DNA from: Blastococcus tunisiensis
GTDB lineage: Bacteria > Actinomycetota > Actinomycetes > Mycobacteriales > Geodermatophilaceae
Assembly (NCBI RefSeq): GCF_900112815.1
Contig: NZ_FOND01000007.1
Location: 124,001 to 188,000, forward strand
DNA length: 64,000 nt
Direction: 5' to 3'
The notes under the pieces are model-generated. The model was not told the origin of the DNA. It searched no databases and saw nothing but the letters and a program-made list of their open reading frames with translations. The position numbers were made by a program, and so were the translations under genes. Below are positions 56,271 to 64,000 of this stretch, one piece after another. Every line of letters starts with the position of its first letter. Positions within the stretch are counted from its first letter, which is position 1.

Positions 56271-57617
56271 ATGGCCACCTCACTGCAGCGGCTGCTGGAC
56301 GACGTCACAGCCCGCGCAGCCGACGGCTCGGGGACGCCGACTTTCACGATCGAGGACACCGTCGGAGCGCTCGGTCATGCCGGCCGGGCGCTCCGGCGAC
56401 TGGCCGGGGACGGTCTGGATGCGCGGGCCGTCTCGCGTCGGGGACGGATGGTCGCGCAATTGGGCGCGTCCTGCCAGGTCGCAGGCAGTCTGTGGCCGGC
56501 AACCGGCGGGCCGCTCACCGACCTGATGGGTGCCGCAGCCGACCTGGCCGGCCGCGAACGGCCCCCGGTGGGTCGCGCCGAGCGGCGCGCGGTCTGCGCG
56601 GAGTTCGCCGCCGCAGCCGACCAGTGCGCCCAACTGGCTCAGCGCCTGGTACCGCAGGCGACGGTCCACGAATTCGGCGAGGTTCGTCGACTGGCCGCAG
56701 CGGTCGAGCGGGATGCCCAGGCCAATCCTCCCGGGCCTGCTGCCGGCGCAGTGCTGGATCGGCTCATTCCGGTAACCAGAGTTCCGGTGGGCTTGACCGG
56801 TGCGCAGGTCGCCGCCGAAGCAGCCGCGACCCTTGTCGCCGCCATCGACCGGGCGGATCGCCAGGGCGGTCTCGCACTTCGAGAGTTCCGGGCCGTGGCC
56901 GCGGCCGCCGAACTCAGCACCCGCAACATCGCCGCCGTAGCCGCGGCGCTCCCGGGTGGCGACAATGGTCAGCCCTGGCGGTCCGCGGCCATCGCGTGGC
57001 AGGTAGCCGGCCGTGCGACCTACCTGTTCGAGGACGGTCATCGAGCGCCCCGGACCGAGGTGACCGACTGGGCGAACCTCATCCCGGACGCACTCCACCG
57101 CGACCTGGGCACAGCGGCCGGCATCGACGCGGCGAGCCTCCGCGCGCACGGCGATCTGCGGGAGCTGATCCCCGCCGTGCAGCAGGTCGCCAACCAGATC
57201 CCCGTCGTAGCCGACCAGCTGGCAGCAACCACCCTGCGCTGGGCGAAGGAGGGACGGCTCAGTGCCTCAGCCAGAGACCTGCCCCAGATGGAGGACATGC
57301 CTGAGCAGCGAATCCGTGATGTCATCGCCGGGCATCGCGTCATCGCCTCCGGCGAGGACTTCGATCCGCTGACCAGGTCCGTCACTCGCGCCGGCTCGCT
57401 GTCGACCGCACTTGCGGATGCGCTCAATCACGCTGAGCCAGCAGGTTCGCCGATGCAGCCGAACCTGGCCGCTGCCTACGCCGCTCGCACCCGCGCCCCG
57501 GGAGGGACAGAAGGTCTCGTTAGCCAGGCACGCGACGTCGAGCAAGCCATGGCCGCGAACCGGACGCCCTTCCAGTCGGTGCCACGACACCAAGAGGGCA
57601 CTGCCCCCGGTGTCTGA
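56271..57617 (+). CDS. Helical hypothetical protein, last gene of the transfer operon
   Basis: A 448-residue Ala-rich protein (ATG 56271). Long helices alternate with short loops (TVGALGHAGRALRRLAGDGL, VCAEFAAAADQCAQLAQRLV, VAAEAAATLVAAIDRADRQG, LIPAVQQVANQIPVVADQLA). No enzymatic or DNA-binding motif is visible and there is no membrane span. The pattern of repeated heptad-like helices suggests a structural or scaffold role. The last 50 residues are probably disordered. Follows the 102-residue gene closely. Confidence 0.6.
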   Translation: MATSLQRLLDDVTARAADGSGTPTFTIEDTVGALGHAGRALRRLAGDGLDARAVSRRGRMVAQLGASCQVAGSLWPATGGPLTDLMGAAADLAGRERPPVGRAERRAVCAEFAAAADQCAQLAQRLVPQATVHEFGEVRRLAAAVERDAQANPPGPAAGAVLDRLIPVTRVPVGLTGAQVAAEAAATLVAAIDRADRQGGLALREFRAVAAAAELSTRNIAAVAAALPGGDNGQPWRSAAIAWQVAGRATYLFEDGHRAPRTEVTDWANLIPDALHRDLGTAAGIDAASLRAHGDLRELIPAVQQVANQIPVVADQLAATTLRWAKEGRLSASARDLPQMEDMPEQRIRDVIAGHRVIASGEDFDPLTRSVTRAGSLSTALADALNHAEPAGSPMQPNLAAAYAARTRAPGGTEGLVSQARDVEQAMAANRTPFQSVPRHQEGTAPGV

Positions 57618-58014
57618 CCCATTCCCGTAGTCGGGGGGGCGGTGGCCAAGTCTGGTTCCCGACCGTGGTAGGGGAGAACGGGTGAGGAGTGTGTAAAGGC
57701 AGCGGTGAAAACCTGCTCCCGGTTGACGGGCCTTAACGAGAACCTTTACCGGGCGGGGGCTTCTGGGACAGCACGTCATGCCAGAGGATCCGGCGCCATG
57801 GCGCCGCCATGGGCCCGCCCGCTGGGTTCGCTTACCGGTGGCCTACAGGGCGCTGTGCCGGTCGTCGTTCGCTCAGCGGAACACCTCGGCGGCTTTGAGC
57901 GGGCGGCCGACGGCGAACACCCGCACCAGCCATCCGGCCGATACCGGACCGTATCCGGGGGGTGTGAAGTAGGCCATACCAGCAGGGCCGTGCCTTGGCC
58001 CATCCTCTCGATCT
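57618..58014. other. Region without a supported gene
   Basis: About 400 bases after the transfer operon. A perfect 14-bp palindrome GGCGCCATGGCGCC lies at 57792-57805, and 57650-57760 is less GC-rich than its surroundings. No protein or RNA gene is convincing. The region may hold the end of the operon or an attachment point. Confidence 0.4.
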
Positions 58015-58215
58015 GTGGAGACTCAGGCCCCTTTGAACAGGGCCGAGATGGAACGGGACAAGGTCGGCTGGTGCAGCTGCGGTCGCAGCGGCCGTCAGCA
58101 CCACACCCGGATCAGTTCCCTCGGTGAAGAGCCCGAGCGGTACGTCCGCAGCCGCTTCGTGTGCTTCGCGGCCGCGCCCCTCAGGCACGAGCGGGTGGAG
58201 TATGCCCGTGGATGA
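58015..58215 (+). CDS. Small hypothetical protein with CxC motif
   Basis: A 66-residue reading from GTG 58015 (ETQAPLNRAEMERDKVGWCS, CGRSGRQHHTRISSLGEEPE). A CSCG-HH cluster could bind zinc. Its end overlaps the following zinc-ribbon gene by 14 bases. No family recognised; coding status moderately likely. Confidence 0.45.
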   Translation: METQAPLNRAEMERDKVGWCSCGRSGRQHHTRISSLGEEPERYVRSRFVCFAAAPLRHERVEYARG

Positions 58216-58396
58216 GACGCAGCAGATCGACAACCGCGTGTATACCGCCTGGCAGAGGACGACCTACGTGCCGCCGCTCTGTCCCGCCTGCGGCACGGCA
58301 TTGATTCCGCAGTGGCTCGACGTCGAGGCCGCCGGCCCCAATCGCATGTTTCGTCTCACCTACGCCTTTTGCTGTAACAGCTGCGAGGACCGGTGA
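58202..58396 (+). CDS. Small zinc-ribbon protein
   Basis: A 64-residue protein (ATG 58202). YVPPLCPACGTALIPQWLDV and LTYAFCCNSCEDR give two CxxC pairs about 36 residues apart, a simple zinc ribbon. It overlaps the preceding small gene and probably belongs to the same transcript. Zinc ribbons of this size bind nucleic acid or partner proteins; nothing more can be read. Confidence 0.6.
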   Translation: MPVDETQQIDNRVYTAWQRTTYVPPLCPACGTALIPQWLDVEAAGPNRMFRLTYAFCCNSCEDR

Positions 58397-58402
58397 GAGA
58401 GC

Positions 58403-58894
58403 GTGATTCCGAGTTGCTATCCGACGGCAGCGTACCTACCGCGTCCCGGCGCAACTTTCCAGGCGCCGCGGCTTCCCCCGGGCACCGACCGAGGGGAAGG
58501 AGAGCCCGTTTCCGCCCAGAACCGCCTCACCACCGAGCAGCTGGCCGCCCTCACCCCGGGCGACTCCGTGACGATCGAGTCGGGTCTGGAGTACAACCGT
58601 CGCCGCTACGTCACCGGCACTGTCGCTCGGATCACCGAACGGCACGTCGTCGTCCGCATCGGTACCTACGTCGAGTGCTACCGGCTCCGCGACGGCATCC
58701 GGCACGGTGGCGCTGGCCGCGCCGAACTCGTCCCCCTTGGCCAGCGCCTGGACAACGACGACGAGCGCTGGGCGCGCAGGATTGACCATGCGTACCGCGA
58801 GCGGTCCCGGCACTGCGGCGACATGCACCGCCTGCAGGCGCTGCACGCGGCGATCGGCGAGGTCCTCGAGGAGTCCACCGCCGGCGTCCGCTGA
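58403..58894 (+). CDS. Hypothetical protein, start codon uncertain (GTT at expected start)
   Basis: The coding part reads NRLTTEQLAALTPGDSVTIE, RYVTGTVARITERHVVVRIG, WARRIDHAYRERSRHCGDMH: an SH3-like barrel followed by a helical tail. The only in-frame ATG is 58403, leaving an atypical Pro-rich 35-residue head. A strong Shine-Dalgarno (GGAAGGAG, about 58494-58502) instead points at GTT 58508, where homologous genes would have GTG. Either a rare start, a GTG-to-GTT mutation, or the longer form is real. 128 residues from 58508, 163 from 58403. Family unknown. Confidence 0.6.
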   Translation: MIPSCYPTAAYLPRPGATFQAPRLPPGTDRGEGEPVSAQNRLTTEQLAALTPGDSVTIESGLEYNRRRYVTGTVARITERHVVVRIGTYVECYRLRDGIRHGGAGRAELVPLGQRLDNDDERWARRIDHAYRERSRHCGDMHRLQALHAAIGEVLEESTAGVR

Positions 58895-59103
58895 GCCCTG
58901 GATTATGCCGACACGGGCACCGGTGCGGCCCAAGAGGTCATCGTCCGGAGCTGCCGCATCAACCCGCAGGGAATCCCCTGCGGGACGCCGGCGCGACAGT
59001 CGCGGCGCAGGCGGACCTCGCCGCAGCGGGTCAGATATCAGCGGCACGGCCAGGTGAATTTCCTGGTAGCCCGCATGTGGACCAGCGTGGACCCAGCGAG
59101 TAC

Positions 59104-59277
59104 CTACCGCAGGGCGTAAGCGCCGCCTGGGACGACCCGCTCATCCCTCCGAGATGGTCGCAGCCAAGATCCAAGTTCGGACCGTTGGTCGGCCAGATTA
59201 ATCGCTCGGCCGATCAACAGGGCGACGACGAACGATAACGGAAGCCATGCGGCGAACAGGAGCATCGGGACGGGCAT
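59104..59277 (-). CDS. Small one-span membrane protein
   Basis: A 57-residue protein (ATG 59277) with AAAGGAG nine bases upstream, one of the best ribosome sites in the area. MLLFAAWLPLSFVVALLIGR spans the membrane; the tail is basic (SWLRPSRRDERVVPGG). Too short for most gene calls. No family recognised. Confidence 0.5.
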   Translation of the reverse strand: MPVPMLLFAAWLPLSFVVALLIGRAINLADQRSELGSWLRPSRRDERVVPGGAYALR

Positions 59278-59389
59278 GTCGGTACTCCTTTCAGAGAGCC
59301 GATCACCGGTGACTACCCTGGCCAAGGATCTTGAAACCGCGGATCTTGGTGCCGGTGCCTGGTCCCGTGAACGCGGCTTCGCGGGACAT

Positions 59390-59541
59390 GAAAGTCGACC
59401 GTGGCCCTGCGGCCGGTCTACCACCGCATCGAGCCCCGGATCAGCGCCCACGTGCTGCTCTCCTGGCTGGCACTGCTGCTCATCCGGATCCCCTGCGAGA
59501 CATCGTCGGATGCGTCCTTCGGGCCGCGCCAATCGCCGTAG
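59390..59541 (+). pseudogene. IS1634/IS4-type transposase C-terminal relic
   Basis: The reading LRPVYHRIEPRISAHVLLSW, then LALLLIRIP matches the widely shared C-terminal signature of IS1634/IS4-type transposases (RPVYHRxExRIxAHVLLCWLALLL). The part before it (RDMKVDR) is in another frame and everything upstream is absent; a stop closes the frame at 59539-59541. Only a footprint of an old insertion remains. Confidence 0.6.
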
Positions 59542-59575
59542 CGGGTTCGCCGATCGAGACGTCGGAGAAGGCCAC

Positions 59576-60094
59576 CTACGCGTCCTCGGCATCGGGACTG
59601 ACGTAGACCCAGAGGAGCAGCGACTTGTCGTCGAAGTGGAGCACCAAGGACTCAACCTTGGACCAACCCTCGGACTCGTAGAGGGACATCGGTGACACCG
59701 CGTCCTGGGTGACGTCAAGAACAGCCCGCTGACCAGCAGACCGGGCGTGAGCCGTTGCATGTCGCAGGAGTCTTGCGCCAAGCCCCCGCCGCCGCGCAGA
59801 CGGTGACACGAGGAGCCGCGCCAAGACAGCAAGTCGTTCTGCTGGAAGACCTGTCGCTCGCTGGGCGGCTTTGAGGGTCGGGTCCACGGCTGCGTCATGG
59901 AGGGCGACGTGACCGACCACCGCGCCATGCTCCTCTGCGACCCATGCTTCGGCTTCGTACGGTGGCGTGAGAAAGCCGCGCAGGTCGTCGGGGAGGTAGC
60001 GGGGGTACCCGTCCGTACGGTGAACATCTAGGAGCAGCGCGAGGCACTCTTCCTGGTCCGCCTTCCGCTTCTGCCTCACCCGCACGGGGCGCAC
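59576..60094 (-). CDS. GNAT-family N-acetyltransferase
   Basis: A 172-residue protein (GTG 60094). AWVAEEHGAVVGHVALHDAA is beta4 of the GNAT fold; LAVLARLLVSPSARRRGLGA supplies the acetyl-CoA loop (RRGLGA, the QxxGxG/A position); RAVLDVTQDAVSPMSLYESE, then GWSKVESLVLHF is the C-terminal half with the conserved Tyr in a YESEGW context. Transfers acetyl from acetyl-CoA to an unknown amine. A second GNAT gene just upstream is broken. Confidence 0.85.
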   Translation of the reverse strand: MRPVRVRQKRKADQEECLALLLDVHRTDGYPRYLPDDLRGFLTPPYEAEAWVAEEHGAVVGHVALHDAAVDPTLKAAQRATGLPAERLAVLARLLVSPSARRRGLGARLLRHATAHARSAGQRAVLDVTQDAVSPMSLYESEGWSKVESLVLHFDDKSLLLWVYVSPDAEDA

Positions 60095-60163
60095 GCTAGT
60101 GGCAGGGCTTCACACCGAGGCGGTCCGGTAGGCGTTCCTCTAGCGGTCGCGCCGGAGTTCGGC

Positions 60164-60660
60164 TTATGAACGCCTGCGGACGATGAGCACTTCGCTGCCG
60201 ATGGGCCGGAATCCGGCGGCGATGAACACGCGAAATGAGCGGGCATAGCCGGGTGACACGGCAGCGAAGACCGGCTCGCCCACAGGTACCGGCCGGAACG
60301 CTGCTTGAACCAGGGCGTGGCCGTAGCCGGCGGCGAGGTGGAACGCCTCCACCGAAAGCTCGGGCCGTCCTGCCCAGCCCTTTTGCGAGCGTGACCAGCC
60401 CGTGCTCATCGCCGTGGACTCGCACGTGCTGGCGCCAGCTCGCTGCGTGCAGCACCCGTGGGTGGTCCTCCAGGTCCGCGCGCATGGGCAGCTGACCCCC
60501 GCCATTTCCGTGGCAACGAGCGTGGCGTCGACACCTTCGATAGTGCCGTGGGCGTCGGTCAGTTGCCGTAGAACCGCGGGGTTGCAGCGCGGCACCGACG
60601 CCGTCGAGAGCAAGGCCCGCGAGATCGCCTGGCAGAAGGCGATGTCGCCAGGACGGCGTG
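60164..60660 (-). pseudogene. GNAT acetyltransferase, frameshifted
   Basis: Three frames follow one another along one GNAT-like protein: IAFCQAISRALLSTASVPRC and DAHGTIEGVDATLVATEM; then RADLEDHPRVLHAASWRQHV and RVHGDEHGLVTLAKGL; then AGRPELSVEAFHLAAGYGHA, PVGEPVFAAVSPGYARSFRV and FIAAGFRPIGSEVLIVRR. The last has the GNAT end (A-GFRPIGSEVL). Two one-base shifts (near 60380 and 60485) break it. Not functional as read. Confidence 0.6.
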
Positions 60661-60690
60661 CCCGGTGAAGCGTCGGGCAACCGCGCCTGG

Positions 60691-60735
60691 CCGTCGTCGC
60701 CCTCGCCGCCGTCGCCCTCGCCGCCGTCGCCCTCG
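60691..60735 (+). repeat. Three tandem 15-bp units (CCGCCGTCGCCCTCG)
   Basis: 60706-60720 and 60721-60735 are identical and 60691-60705 differs at one base. The unit is in an untranslated stretch between the GNAT relic and the ATPase operon. Such a microsatellite-like run is prone to slip and its copy number may vary between strains. Confidence 0.7.
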
Positions 60736-60888
60736 CCGCCGGGATGCCGATCGCGGCCCGTTTACGAGATTTTCGTCGCCTGTACGTGGGATGCGAGACA
60801 CTTCCCTCGTGAAACCGCTGCTGCTCATCGCCCTGAGCGTCGATCGCATGTCGCCACCCGTGTCGGGCAGCGCCCGCGGGCGCCGCGG

Positions 60889-61083
60889 GTGAGCGCGCTC
60901 GTGCCGAACCTCGAGGAGTTGACCGCCGCACTCGACGACGGCTCCGACGGCGCGCGCCTCGCTGCCGCCTTCGACGTCGCCGATCTGGCGGCGGCCAGAT
61001 CGGCGCTGCGCGCAGCCGTCGCCGGCTGGCAGCAGCCCGACGCCGCCAACGCAACGAGCTCCAGCGGCCCGACTGCGCGGTGA
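60889..61083 (+). CDS. Small protein coupled to the Rad50-like ATPase
   Basis: A 64-residue protein (GTG 60889). SALVPNLEELTAALDDGSDG, ARLAAAFDVADLAAARSALR is helical with alternating Asp/Ala. Its stop overlaps the ATPase start as GTGA (61080-61083), and its own start overlaps the stop of a still shorter frame (60791-60892, MRDTSLVKPLLLIALSVDR). It may be a regulator or subunit of the ATPase. No known family. Confidence 0.55.
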   Translation: MSALVPNLEELTAALDDGSDGARLAAAFDVADLAAARSALRAAVAGWQQPDAANATSSSGPTAR

Positions 61084-63674
61084 AGGCTACCTACCTGGAG
61101 ATCCGCGGTTTCCGCTCCTACGGGACGGCAGCTCAGCGGCTGGATTTGAGCGCCCCCTTGGCCGTCGTTCACGCTGACAACAGCCAAGGCAAGACGAGTC
61201 TGGCTGAGGCCGTGGAGTTCCTGTTCACCGGTGCGACGACGCGTCGGCTGCTCCTCGGCGGCAGCCCCAGCGAGTTTCAAGACGCCCTGCGGAACGCCCA
61301 CCTGGCAGCGACGAGTCCCGTGTACGTCGAACTCGGTCTCGATGACGGGACAGGACCGGTGCGGGTGCTCCGGCGCGAGCTCACGTGCGACTACCGGGGC
61401 GCCACCGACTGCACCAGCACGCTGACCGTCGACGGCACCCACATCCGCAGCGTGACCGAGGCCGGTCTGCCCTTGTCCGATCCACCACTGGCCGCGCCTG
61501 TTCTGCTTGAGCACACGTTGCGCTATGCGGTGTCAGCCAAGCCCGGCGATCGCAGCGATTACTTCAAGGCAGTCCTCGAGGTCGCTGACCTCGACGTCGT
61601 CCGCTCGGAGATCAATGGGCTGATTAGCGAACGCGAGGCGATGCCACGCGACCGACTGCTCCTGCTCCTCAGAGACGCCGCAGCAGTGACGACCTTCGCT
61701 ACCGCCGTGGACCCGTTGCGCCGAAGCAGCGACCCGACGGTCGTCGACGCCGCTCTCCGCAGGGCTTGCCACGCCGCCGCCCCGCCGCCCATTCCGGCCG
61801 ATGCCGACGAGCCCCTGCCCGAGGCGGCTACCAGACTGCGCCAGGCATTGCACAGGCGCCAAGAGCTGATGCTGCCCATCCAGGACATCGCAAGCCCGGC
61901 ACCGCCCGACCCTGTCGGTGTCGGTGCCGGTGCCGGTGCCGGTGCCGGAGGCGTTGACGACGACGGCGCTCGCAACGAGCCCGCCGACCAGCTGCTGGCA
62001 GCCGTTCGCCAGTACGAAGACCGACTGCTGGCTGTCGACACCGCCGTTGCCCAGGTGCTCCCGCTGCTGCAGGCGGCGCTGCAGATCCAACGGGTGATCG
62101 GCATCGACGAGCAGCACCCGGCCGAGTGCCCGCTGTGCCTGACCCCCGACGCGCTGACCGCCGCCCGCGTCGCGTCTATCCGGGCGCAGGTCGCCGACCA
62201 GCAGCAGCTGTCCGCCGCCGGCGCACGCATGCAGGAACAGCTGCGCGGCCTGGTCGCCCAGGCGCAGGCCGTTGCAGGCAGCGTCGCCCGAGCCGTCCCG
62301 GCGGCGGCCCGCTGGCCAGCAGAGGCACGCACGGCTCGCGCCGCCGCCTCCGTCCGGCTCGGCGCCGTCGACGGTCAGCTCCAGTCGGTGCTGGTCGGCG
62401 TCGACGAACTCGCCGAACTCGCCGGCAAGGCGCGTCACGCCGAGCATCGCGGCCAACAGGCCTTGTCAGCGCTGGTGTCTGAGGCTGGGCGTCTGCACGC
62501 GCTACCAGCCGAGCACCTCGACGTCGCCGCCACCGAGCTGCGAGAGCTCACCACTGTCAGCGCGTCGGCGCGGCTGCTGCACACCGAGAACGCGTCGCGT
62601 GCCGAGACCCTCGTGGCCGTCGTCCGTCCGCAGCTCGAAGCCGGCAGCGACACCGCCGCATGGGCCTCCGTCGCCGAGCTCGCCGACCACCCCGCCGAGG
62701 TCGCAGCGGCGCTCCGGGAGCACACTCAGCGAACAGCGGCGACCGCCCGGTTGAAGCAGGCGGCCAAGCAGATCGACGCTGCCGTCCAAGCTGTCCTGGA
62801 TCAGCGCCTGATGCGGATGGGTGACGAAGTGAGTCGATGGTGGGCACTGCTGCGCCCCGATGAGCTCACCGCCTTCGAGGCCATCGTTCGGCGCGGCACC
62901 GGACGCAAGTACCTCGACGTCACCGCCGCCCTGGCGCCACAGGCCGCCGTCGCCGGCGTGGTCCGGAACGCGCTCGCTGTCCTGAGCAACAGCCAGCTCA
63001 ACGCGCTGGGGCTGTCCGCCTTCCTTGCCCGCTGCCAACTGCTCTCAACGCCGCTGATCGTCCTGGACGACCCGGTGCCGGGCAGCGACCGAGAGCACCG
63101 CAGCACCTTCGCCAGCGACGTCGTGGAGGCACTGCTCGACGGCGGGCAGCAGGTCCTCGTCGCCACACACGACAGTGAACTCGCTCGACACCTGCACACC
63201 AGCCACCAGCACCTCGGCGTAGACGAGTTCAAGGCGTCGCTGGTCGACCCCCGCATCGGCACACAGGTGCTGCGCACCGGCGACGACTTCGAGCGTCTGA
63301 TGCTCGACGCCAAGAGCCAGATGTACTCCCCACTGGAGGCGAACCGCCGGGCCGCGGGCAATAGCCTGCGGATCGCGGCTGAGCGCTTGGCCAAGCACGT
63401 CACGGTCGCTGGTCGCCGCCGCGACGGCGACGGCACTGCTGCCGTCGCCGACTACGACAACAAGAACCTCAAGGACCTACGGACCCTGGCGAGCCAGTAC
63501 GCCGTCAGGCCCAATGAACCCGGGCAGTGGCAGATGCTTGCCCGCACGCTCAACGACGCCGACCACGACACCCTTGACCCGCCCCTGCCTGCGGAGCTCA
63601 AGCAGTGCCATGCGGCACTGGCCGACCTGAAGCGCAAGCACCTGCAGAACGACGCTCTGCTTATGCGACCCTGA
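61080..63674 (+). CDS. Rad50/SMC-like AAA ATPase with zinc-hook motif
   Basis: An 864-residue protein (GTG 61080). The start YLEIRGFRSYGTAAQRLDLS, then LAVVHADNSQGKTSLAEAVE (Walker A, residues 33-41) is RecF/Rad50-like. Long coiled-coil arms follow and at about 351-354 is a CPLC motif (QHPAECPLCLTPDALTAARV) where Rad50's zinc hook sits. The signature motif is LSNSQLNALGLSAFLARCQL (about 640) and Walker B/D-loop is TPLIVLDDPVPGSDREH. A C-terminal domain of about 190 residues follows with DYDNKNLKDLRTLASQYAVR, seen in standalone defence-type ATPases. It would tether or sense DNA ends. No nuclease gene follows in the window, so partners are unknown. Confidence 0.85.
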   Translation: MKATYLEIRGFRSYGTAAQRLDLSAPLAVVHADNSQGKTSLAEAVEFLFTGATTRRLLLGGSPSEFQDALRNAHLAATSPVYVELGLDDGTGPVRVLRRELTCDYRGATDCTSTLTVDGTHIRSVTEAGLPLSDPPLAAPVLLEHTLRYAVSAKPGDRSDYFKAVLEVADLDVVRSEINGLISEREAMPRDRLLLLLRDAAAVTTFATAVDPLRRSSDPTVVDAALRRACHAAAPPPIPADADEPLPEAATRLRQALHRRQELMLPIQDIASPAPPDPVGVGAGAGAGAGGVDDDGARNEPADQLLAAVRQYEDRLLAVDTAVAQVLPLLQAALQIQRVIGIDEQHPAECPLCLTPDALTAARVASIRAQVADQQQLSAAGARMQEQLRGLVAQAQAVAGSVARAVPAAARWPAEARTARAAASVRLGAVDGQLQSVLVGVDELAELAGKARHAEHRGQQALSALVSEAGRLHALPAEHLDVAATELRELTTVSASARLLHTENASRAETLVAVVRPQLEAGSDTAAWASVAELADHPAEVAAALREHTQRTAATARLKQAAKQIDAAVQAVLDQRLMRMGDEVSRWWALLRPDELTAFEAIVRRGTGRKYLDVTAALAPQAAVAGVVRNALAVLSNSQLNALGLSAFLARCQLLSTPLIVLDDPVPGSDREHRSTFASDVVEALLDGGQQVLVATHDSELARHLHTSHQHLGVDEFKASLVDPRIGTQVLRTGDDFERLMLDAKSQMYSPLEANRRAAGNSLRIAAERLAKHVTVAGRRRDGDGTAAVADYDNKNLKDLRTLASQYAVRPNEPGQWQMLARTLNDADHDTLDPPLPAELKQCHAALADLKRKHLQNDALLMRP
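61914..61949 (+). repeat. GGTGCC hexamer run in the ATPase gene
   Basis: Consecutive six-base units (mainly GGTGCC/GGTGTC) encode a Gly-Val/Ala-Gly linker (VGVGAGAGAGAGG). It lies in the first coiled-coil arm and is a likely site of slippage, always in multiples of two codons. Confidence 0.7.
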
Positions 63675-64000
63675 CGGCCGCCACTGCTGCAACGTCAGGG
63701 CGACCACGACTTTGCACTGATCGCTCACCAGCCGGCTTTGGACTTCCCGGCCGAGGTCGAGCGGTCCCGTCTCGAAGGCGTGCGCCCGGTGCGCCCGGGC
63801 AGGAGCCGCCCCGCCCGCCGCCGTAGCCTTCGGCTCTCATAGCCGCGTTCGACGACGGCGCATGGCGGCGGCACCGAACAGCGCAGCCACTCCCAGCGCG
63901 GGTAACCCGATGAGGGTTCCCACGTGGCGACGGAATGTCGTACCCGATGGCTACCGTCCGCGCCGCAGCACTTTCCTGCTGTGATCGCGTCATCCCCGCG
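63675..64000. other. Window end, no gene supported
   Basis: About 325 bases after the ATPase. Open frames on the minus strand are Arg/Ser/Pro-rich shadows. The ATPase operon may continue outside the window. Confidence 0.35.

Noticed and set aside
60691-60745. Possible CRISPR-like array
   Set aside because: The 15-bp units are directly adjacent without spacers; it is a simple tandem repeat.
1-64000. tRNA or rRNA genes
   Set aside because: I looked for conserved tRNA arms (GGTTCGA-type) and rRNA segments and found none I could support by eye; a tRNAscan-type search would settle it.

Overview
The window is very GC-rich, with strong G/C preference at third codon positions, many GTG (and a few TTG) starts, and tightly overlapping ATGA/GTGA/TTGA gene junctions. 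Together with the families present (Tad pilus genes with a LysM-BTAD protein, SCO6880-type conjugation protein, DUF6153, DUF4913, IdeR/DtxR-type iron boxes, F510_1955-type BNR lipoprotein) this points to a high-GC actinomycete. Geodermatophilaceae would fit, but that is inference. I recognised no rRNA, tRNA or CRISPR array.

Layout. 0-4.2 kb: broken genes (SpoIIE-type phosphatase tail, Dph6-like ATPase with a frameshift), a TetR regulator, a small hypothetical and one intact IS3-family element with inverted repeats and a 3-bp target repeat. 4.3-10 kb: a Tat export cluster (tatA, tatC, tatB-like) around a twin-arginine PhoX-like phosphatase and a flavodoxin-like protein. 10-14.2 kb: a metal-handling (probably copper) cluster with two DUF305 proteins, a DUF6153-like protein, a BNR lipoprotein, a Cys-rich four-helix protein and a divergent ArsR regulator. 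14.3-16.5 kb: small lipoprotein, M48 protease, XRE regulator. 16.6-31.1 kb: a Tad/Flp pilus locus (SAF protein, CpaE-like, TadA, TadB, TadC, four pilin-like proteins, LysM-BTAD protein). It is interrupted between tadB and tadC by a 3.4-kb mobile element carrying an integrase, an XRE protein and a zinc-ribbon recombinase. 31.1-33.7 kb: a decayed segment with an integrase stub and iron-related genes (DUF2470 protein, siderophore-interacting-protein pseudogene) bounded by two iron boxes.

34-43.9 kb is a defence-like island. It holds a PycTM/SLATT-like membrane protein with two tiny proteins sharing a motif, a deleted relic of an AbiE locus, a DnaQ-like exonuclease-BRCT protein with a partner, a three-gene coupled operon (MBL-fold hydrolase, E2-E1-JAB triple fusion, patatin-like phospholipase), and an intact AbiEi/AbiEii pair. 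The three-gene operon resembles type II CBASS in its accessory enzymes and effector but has no CD-NTase; it is the most interesting object in the window. 44.3-57.6 kb: a long, mostly overlapping operon for a type IV secretion/conjugation machine (ParA-like, small membrane protein, VirB8-like candidate, VirB6/TrbL-like, SCO6880-like, VirB4-like ATPase, M23/transglycosylase, VirD4/TraG coupling ATPase, DUF4913-like, relaxase-tail-like, SSB). I see no relaxase catalytic domain and no integrase for it here.

57.6-64 kb: small zinc-binding and hypothetical proteins, a transposase relic, an intact and a frameshifted GNAT acetyltransferase, and a Rad50/SMC-like ATPase with a zinc-hook motif coupled to a 64-residue protein. 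The repeated relics, insertions and defence modules mark 31-64 kb as accessory DNA.
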